40,165 nt of DNA from contig NW_019773846.1 of NCBI RefSeq assembly GCF_001039355.2, forward strand, positions 1-40,165. The letters are read 5' to 3'. Below, piece after piece: positions 33,349-40,165 of the stretch (positions are counted from its first letter, which is position 1; each line of letters starts with the position of its first letter). A program made the position numbers and the translations under genes. The notes below the pieces were generated by a model. That model was not told where the DNA came from. It searched no databases and saw nothing but the letters and a program-made list of their open reading frames with translations. Source of the stretch: Lingula anatina (taxonomy: Eukaryota > Brachiopoda > Lingulata > Lingulida > Lingulidae).

Positions 33349-34795
33349 ATTCCATCCTATTCTCTGTTTCTCTCTCTCATTTCTTCCTTCAATCTTTCCA
33401 AACGTAACCATGTAACCAAATTATCTTCGGTTGCATAATAAGGCTATTATAACAGTAACCATAGCAAATACCTGCCAACAATAGCAATCCATCATTGTGT
33501 CACAGGTAAAGAGGATTTGATGAGGTGTTAATTATTATAACAGGACTTGGATGTAATTCCAAGATTTTAGGCTGGTGTGACTCACTAACAATAGGTGTAT
33601 TTAGGGGGGTATGGAGACAAGTGACACCAAATTTAATTATGTGCTTTGTACTGGATGTCAATGATTTAAAACAGTTGATTGACATAAGCATAGTTCCCAA
33701 AATGTGTAGTATCAGGCCAGTAGACTGGGGGTTGGGGAGGGGGGGGGGGCACAAAGAATTGCCCTTTTTGCTGGAAATGGCTACTCTGAATCGAAATTTG
33801 ACCTAGGTTCTAATATATGCCATATTTCACTTTGGGTCAACTATACGGGGATGCAAAAATCCACTTTTTCAGAACCAGAAATCAAATGTTAGCAAGTTAT
33901 GATTTAGTCAAAGCAAACACATATGATATTTATCCCAAACAGACCATTTAATAACACCCAATCAGAGTCTGGTGACTGAGCATTTGAACTGTGTTATCAC
34001 CCTGTGATGTTTGGTAATGTCATTTCAGTATTTACCTCGTCACTTACTGTGCCTTTTCACACCTCCCACTTGGAAAACATGTTCTGTGGTGTGATATCTC
34101 TGAATGTTGATGTTCTAATAATAATAAACTCATGTCTATCATCTTTGAGACTAGGAAGCATCCACAAGCACAAAAGCATCTACATGGACATTTTTTTAAA
34201 GAGGCAGTTTTGCAATGTAAACTGTATTTGTTTCCATTGGACATTTATACTTCTTCAGACTGGAGGGCTAGATATGCTTTTGTTATTAATATGACCTGTG
34301 ACAGGAATGGGAGTGGATCCAGAATTTCACTGAAAGGGATCAGTTTTGAACCCACCCACCCCCCTCCCCCCCTCTGGTTGCCATTTGAACTGGGCCCCAT
34401 TTTGAACCTGGGTTTGCACTCTGACAGAGATTGAGGGACATTTTACATTATGGAATATATTATACTGGTTTGTCCTCACCACCAACGCGTTTGTCTTTTT
34501 ACCTTAACCACCTAATGTACCTATCATGTGATCATTATTGATAAAAAAGGAAAAGAGAAAAAAATTGACTTTATTTCTGGACTGACTCAAAGCCTCCTGA
34601 CTGACTTTTTTTTAATGCATGAGTGGTTTTTGGTGAGTTCTTATATATTAAAAAATCATCACTGTTTAAGTTTTTTTTTAGTATCAAGTAAAAACTTTCA
34701 AGTGGTTTTTAAGAAAACAAGGATTTTTAGAATATAAGGATTTGCTCTAGTTTAAAACTTGTCATTTAAAGAAATTTAATACATTTAGAATAACT
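33349..34795 (+). repeat. 1,447-bp block, second copy of an exact tandem duplication
   Basis: Identical to 31901-33347 as far as I can compare. The right edge ends AATAACT and continues into AAGAAATCATT, which does not occur after the first copy. If the join is an error, the true locus has one copy and this window is about 1.45 kb too long. Confidence 0.95.
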
Positions 34796-35716
34796 AAGAA
34801 ATCATTCTAAATGAAGAGATACATTAATGAAAAGCAAAACATTTTGACACATTTGAAGTAAAAGTTAAAAAAGGGCATTTTAAAAAAGCTTATTTTTAGA
34901 AATACAGGGATGGTGTAATAGAAGATAAAAAGTTAATTCAAAGAGAAAGACCAGAGAAGAAAAGAAAAAGGTATTAAACCTATCCACCTACGGTGAGTGA
35001 CACTGGATACCCCGTCACTCCAATCTTCCTTCACTGACAATCAAGACGAGATGAGTCAACTTAATATAACAACTGATTGCATTATTTCCCCTGCACTTAA
35101 GGTCTTGGCTCCACTTTTATAGGGAGAATTGTGTTATTTAATCTCTCCATCAACTGTCAGGGGAGTGAACAACTGAAATGTCCCATCCTAAGAAGTACAA
35201 GTAGTAGTGGTGCTGGCTGTCTGGTGTAATTGGTTATCCAGTCTCATGGCCCCATTGTGTAGTTTAAGGGACAATTAAGGGACACATAAAATTATATGAT
35301 AATACCTCAGATGTCAGGGCACTTACTGTATTCTTTGAGAGCCATTTGAGGGTATTTTGATGAGCGAGGACTGTTTTTCACCTATCTCAGGTGATAGTGT
35401 CACCCTCTGTGGTTTTGTCCATTAAGTGACTGAGGCAATAAAGATTTAGTGGAGTAATAGTCTGTACCTGTTGAATTGCACTACCTGTCACCCAGATTTA
35501 CTGCTGTCTCTTAGGTATTGTTGTCAGGAATTGATGGCACTTAGCAGCACACTTCTTAATGAGTTATTAAGAGACTGGTTGGATAGAGTTGCTTAATAAT
35601 GGATGTTGTGGTATGTGGAAGGTTGTGGTTATAAAAACATTGCTTTTGTGATTGTAATATTAATGTTTATAATTGGAGATGGCTATCTGATTTATTTGAG
35701 GTTGTAATTACTGCGA
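34796..35716. other. Unique sequence, partly motif-dense
   Basis: An A-rich start is followed by a more complex stretch (about 34980-35580) with a perfect seven-base inverted pair, GAGTGAC (34995-35001) and GTCACTC (35014-35020), and several ATTA-type cores. No open frame is seen. A regulatory role is possible but not shown. Confidence 0.4.
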
Positions 35717-35777
<61 letters not shown>

Positions 35778-35798
35778 TACACCAATACACCACACACA

Positions 35799-35829
<31 letters not shown>
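35717..35829. repeat. Long compound CT/CA array
   Basis: A CT run (35717-35729) passes into about 22 CA units, then a short non-repeat insert (35774-35790), then about 19 more CA units with one AA interruption. This is the largest microsatellite in the window. Confidence 0.95.
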
Positions 35830-35991
35830 CGTGAGCAAGCCAGCTAGAGCACATATTACCAAAATTTTTCATGTATCAGCATTCAGAAATAAGAAGTCCA
35901 TCTGGCAAAGAAATGTAAACTTTAAATAATCAGTTTGTAGGAAAAAGTAATGAAACAAAACAAATTAAACATGACTTCTTCCCACTTTATC
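35830..35991. other. Unique non-coding sequence
   Basis: A short spacer between the CA array and a poly-A tract, with no element recognised. Confidence 0.5.
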
Positions 35992-36010
35992 AAAAAAAAA
36001 AAAAAAAAAA
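35992..36010. repeat. Poly-A tract, 19 bases
   Basis: An uninterrupted A19. No LINE or SINE body that it could tail is recognised upstream. Confidence 0.9.
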
Positions 36011-37148
36011 TTTAAAGAAACCTCCAGGAACACCAAAGAACAGCCTGTCCCCCCTTTCCAAACTTGGAATAACCCACTCTGGCTTAATAGGCTCTCGGCA
36101 TGACTTCCTCCCCACCTCAGAATGGTATTGACCCAATATAATGAGATTAAGAGGATAGTATGCTTTGCGTATATTCCAGGTCTTACAGTTGCCAGAGGAG
36201 GTAGATCGAGTGAGAGCGAACGGAGACTTTGGAGGTGTGGATAAATAATAAGTAAGCTGTATTCACGCCAGAGCACAGAAAGATCAAGGAGGATAACAAC
36301 ACCAAATTGGATTTAACCCTTTCAAGGTAAGCCCCGTTTTTTTTTCTCAAATCTTGGTGAAATCTTTGATTGTTTATATTTACTGATGCCCACCCTTCGC
36401 TGTACTTGATGAGTGAAACCCAAGGTTGGAGTGGAGTGTTACAGCAGTTTAAGGTGGATATTGTTTATAAGGAAATGGGAGGAAAATATTCAAGACATAG
36501 TACAGCATAAATATATTCCTTGGAGGCTTATCAGCGAGACCTAAAGAACCTAAGATATGGGTCAGTGGAGGAAGAGACAAGTTACTGATGATGTACAGGA
36601 GTTCCGCATTCAGTTGTTTGATGTTGGAGATCTTTGAGACTTTTTCAACCAGATAATAATAATAATATTTATCAAAATATATAAGCTATGTATGATGACC
36701 ATGACTTTTTTGGGGGGATAAGGATACATTATTAACATTTGTCCCTTTTTTTCTCTGGATACAACAAAATTGATTTCAAACCATTTATGACAAACTAATC
36801 TATTCAGACAGTGGAATCTGATTAGAGATGGAAGTGATTTAAGTACTCTGGCATAGGTGAATGTATCCTAATGATTTAGTTGACTTCTTAAGTCACAGGA
36901 TGTTAGGATTATGGTTACAGATTGGTAATAAGATGCCAGCAGTATCATACCTTAAGCTAAACACAGCATAGCTTGCGGCTCATCTATTTATCATATCAGA
37001 AAAAGGTGAAACTTCCATTAAGCTGCTCAGTGCTTTAATGCTATGCTGAATGCTTTGTTGGCTTTCTGTGTGCAAATGCTGTGATATGTCCAAAGGTGTT
37101 ATTACTGTGCTACTAGTGCACTTTGAAGTGTACTTTTTTCCATTGGGA
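36011..37148. other. Unique non-coding sequence
   Basis: No gene or element is recognised. A short AAT run lies near 36655-36669. Confidence 0.5.
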
Positions 37149-37150
37149 TT

Positions 37151-37185
<35 letters not shown>

Positions 37186-37192
37186 TGTGTGT
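37149..37192. repeat. Compound poly-T and GT array
   Basis: T24 runs directly into ten GT units. Confidence 0.95.
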
Positions 37193-37299
37193 AAAAGTAA
37201 GAGAGATTTAATCAGGTAAAATTATAATTAAAAACATCATTACTGTATCTGAAATTGCCCTCCTGAAGTTTTCCTCAAATGACACAATGTTGTCTTTTG

Positions 37300-38000
37300 T
37301 AAAAGTGGCGTTGATATCACAAAAGACTTCAATCAAGATGAGATGCAATTAAACCCCCTCATTACTGCACAGGGATATAGTTCCATCTAGATTGGCCGAA
37401 TGGAACAAAGAGAGCAAGGTTCTCTGGCAGAGGCAGTGGATGATACGATACGACTTTCATTCATGTGGAGAAACAATAAAAAGCTGCCATGAGTGGACCA
37501 CAGGTTAATAATTTTGCTGTTCCTTAAACCGGTGGTCAAGCCACTTAATGGACATTATCAGCAGGAAGATGAATGGACCGTGGAACACCTTTAATGAGGA
37601 CCCATCATGAAACATTGTAACTTGACAACTGCACTTAAAGAGAACCCTTCTTTTTGACATCAAATAATTAACAATTGTTTTGGACATGACTGGCTGAAAT
37701 GTCCATTAGCGTAGGACCATTATGGCCATTGGTTTTAATTGAAACTGACCACTGGGGATAAAGTTATTGCGACAAGACTGCAATGTTAATGCAAAGTGAG
37801 CAATGTAAATGAAACATGTTGTTCTTTTGATGTCTGCATAAATGCCTTCATGAGTGGTGTTGTAAGTTGCTGCAGGTTCCCAAATTCACAACAATAAGAG
37901 TTAATGGATATGTTTGTTTGATATTGGACATGGTTGTGGTATTTTAAGTGGTCAATGGATGACCACTGGCATTTTGCTGCTGGCACAATTATGGTATAAT
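37300..38000. promoter_or_regulatory. Motif-dense stretch, candidate cis-regulatory module
   Basis: About 700 bases of high-complexity sequence with few simple repeats and no credible frame. It holds a palindromic Sox-type AACAATTGTT (37670-37679), AACAATAA-type Sox sites, POU-like ATGCAAAG and ATGTAAAT (about 37789-37810), and many homeodomain ATTA/TAAT cores. The ten-base TGACCACTGG occurs twice (37746-37755 and 37960-37969). The second lies in a perfect inverted pair, AGTGGTCA (37947-37954) and TGACCACT (37960-37967), which contains GGTCA half-sites as recognised by nuclear receptors. Function is inferred from motif density only. Confidence 0.3.
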
Positions 38001-40165
38001 ATGGTCACATGCCACTCTGATATAATTCTAGATATCTTGTCAAGTCACCATAGTGCATCCATATTTAAAAAGTGATCATTTTATATTTAAGAGGGACCTG
38101 TTCTTCAGTGCTTGTATCATAACTGTATAGGATCACTAATTTGCCAAACATTGGTCACACACAAATTTCCCTCCTCATAATACAGAAAACTTTTGTCAAA
38201 CACCACACTCAAACATAATTCTTACCTTGGGCCACTATTGATATCAACAAAGCAGAGAAGAATCAATTAAAGAATGTCTACACCATGTGTCCACTATAAG
38301 TTTGGTATATAAATAAAGAAGCAGTGTTTGGTTAATATACAGAGAAAGTGTAAAAATATTGAGTTCTTGGCAAATAACCATGAGCAAAGCTGAGGAAGTG
38401 GTCACCTCTGGACATCCAGGCTGACCAAGGTCAGTTGGGATGGGGCGGAGGTGAGTCAAAAGATTGATGTTTACTCTGGGTCAATAAATCATACTTCGTT
38501 TAATCCCTTTAACCCATATATTTTGTATTTCGAGATGGGGAGAAAGGTTGAAGAATGGTTGTGATCTGATTATATCTATAGGACATATATGAGAATGAAA
38601 CCCTGAAAGCTGCACTTGGATATAGAAAAAAAGAGAAACTGATTTCTGTAAGGTTTCACTGTCTGAATCACACCCAGCAATTCAAAGAAAAACAAGGAAG
38701 ATGGTGGAAAATACCTGGAAATGGTGTCCATTAGTCTGTGACTGAACCCTGCAAACACATGCTGCTGCGCCATTAGATATATGACTGCGAATCCATTTGT
38801 ATGGCATCGTGACAATAGGCAAGATTGAATGGAGAAGCCATAAAAGTCAGCGGGAAGTTTGGAATGGTAAATTACAGCTGTGCCTGGTCGAAAAGACAGG
38901 GATGGTGAGATACTGGGTATTTATACAAAGTCCTTTCTTTCAGTGCAATGGTTAGAAGTATAGTTCACTATTATGATGATAAAAGACAGTGCTTAGTAAT
39001 AGCAACTTGGTAATAGTGCTCACTAGGAATGAATGTTTTTGGCAGGTTATGATGCTTTGAAATGTGAAAAAAAAGAATGAATGAATTTTATGACATTGTC
39101 ATTGTACTACTTTACTACATAACTTATTAATAAATTCACTCAAGTAGTGCCATGCCCACCGAACTGTGAGTGGATCGCAATCAGTATTGAAGAATGGGTG
39201 TATCATATTTATTAGTGACTGCTGCAGTGACATCTTTGTGATAAAATATTCAGTTTACTTAGCATAATTGTTGTTCTGTGTCAGATATTTCATCAAAATC
39301 AAGCTAAATTGTCATAAATGATTAATTTTTTAACAGTGAAAAATCCACTCTTGGAGCAATTGATCCTAGATACAATATTTTGTTACTTCATGCATGTTAA
39401 AAGCCACTAAAGCAGATACTAGTACCAAGTAATGCACCAGCCAGTTGAAAATTAACAGAAAATGCTCCCACAATATCACTTCAAACGTTTCCAGACAGTG
39501 GGTAGATGTCTGAGTTTCTCCTTTGCACAGCTGTTCATTAAGCAGAAATTTTCAGTCAGTGTGTTAGACACATTTTCTCAGACCCTGCAGAAAGAATCAT
39601 CAGCTGATTGACCATGTTGAAACTATCTCCCTCTCTGCACTGGTAGACAGATGTATGCAAGATTAAGTTAGGTATTTTAGTGGAAATTTTCTTCCTGTTT
39701 GTTCTTGAAATGCGTTTTTTGAAAACTGGAGAATTCATCTTAAGACTGTCTGGTTTGTGAATAATGACTTGCCACTTTTACACAACCAGATGGTTTAGAA
39801 TTTGTAATTGGAAAGTTAAGATAATTTTTCTACTTTGGAAGACACTTTCTGAAAATGCAATAAAGAATTCATGGAACTGGTTGGTTTTGCACCATTTAGA
39901 CTGAAAAATTGGCCAATACTATGTGCGCCTCTTCCTTGAGCATTGTAGACTTTGCTGGAACTAAGAGATCTTCTCTAAAATGAGCAGGTTGCTGGAATCT
40001 TAGCACTGTGTTCATGCTTTAAGATATTTCAAATCTGTTAAAAGAGTTTCTTGTGCCATTTGGTACATACATATATCGTGATGAACTTTCAGAAAGTGCC
40101 GCGAATCAGTGGGTGAAGATACCATACTAAGCCTATTATTCTCTGTAAACAAAATTTGACTCCAT
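38001..40165. other. Unique non-coding sequence to window end
   Basis: Short frames at 38244-38459, 38576-38815 and 39556-39738 show no recognisable domain. Simple repeats are scarce here compared with the rest of the window. No RNA gene or mobile element is seen. Confidence 0.5.

Noticed and set aside
32052-34737. Identical sets of short frames repeated 1,448 bases apart, looking like a duplicated gene cluster
   Set aside because: The whole block is duplicated exactly with an N at the join, and none of the frames has a known domain. Assembly error explains it.

Overview
This window looks like non-coding nuclear DNA from an animal. It is AT-rich and CpG-poor by eye, and it is full of di- and homonucleotide repeats, long poly-G and poly-T tracts, diverged short inverted-repeat elements and tRNA-like fragments. 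No open reading frame longer than about 130 codons exists on either strand, and I recognise no protein family in the short ones. There are no bacterial gene layouts, operons, rRNAs or CRISPR arrays. The content fits a large intron or intergenic interval of a marine invertebrate (an echinoderm, hemichordate, amphioxus or mollusc would all fit). I cannot name the species from the sequence.

Layout. 1-5 kb: mostly unique sequence, with one palindromic short element (677-900) and a dispersed 125-bp repeat pair (1709-1833 and 3838-3963). 5-10 kb: G-tracts, TA and GACA microsatellites, a motif-dense unique stretch (about 6.66-7.12 kb), and a minisatellite running into a pentanucleotide array (9310-9586). 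10-20 kb: a CpG-dense patch beside a single unknown base (11225), one copy of a G-tract-anchored repeat (14239-14386), a truncated palindromic element (15897-16026), two tRNA-like minus-strand fragments (16.9 and 17.8 kb), and a 96-base assembly gap flanked by poly-G (19768-19863). 20-30 kb: a full palindromic element (20438-20696), a relative in reverse orientation (26889-27122), and two copies of a second palindromic family (27650-27940 and 28300-28473). 30-40 kb: a PBX-MEIS/TCF motif cluster (31593-31631), an apparently exact 1,447-bp tandem duplication split by one N (31901-33347 and 33349-34795) that is most simply an assembly error, a long CT/CA array (35.7 kb), and a motif-dense stretch with small palindromes (about 37.3-38.0 kb).

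No genes can be described as working together, because none is supported. The best-supported biology is two families of short, non-autonomous inverted-repeat DNA elements. Candidate cis-regulatory stretches remain hypotheses based on motif content. I did not find evidence of a new molecular system.
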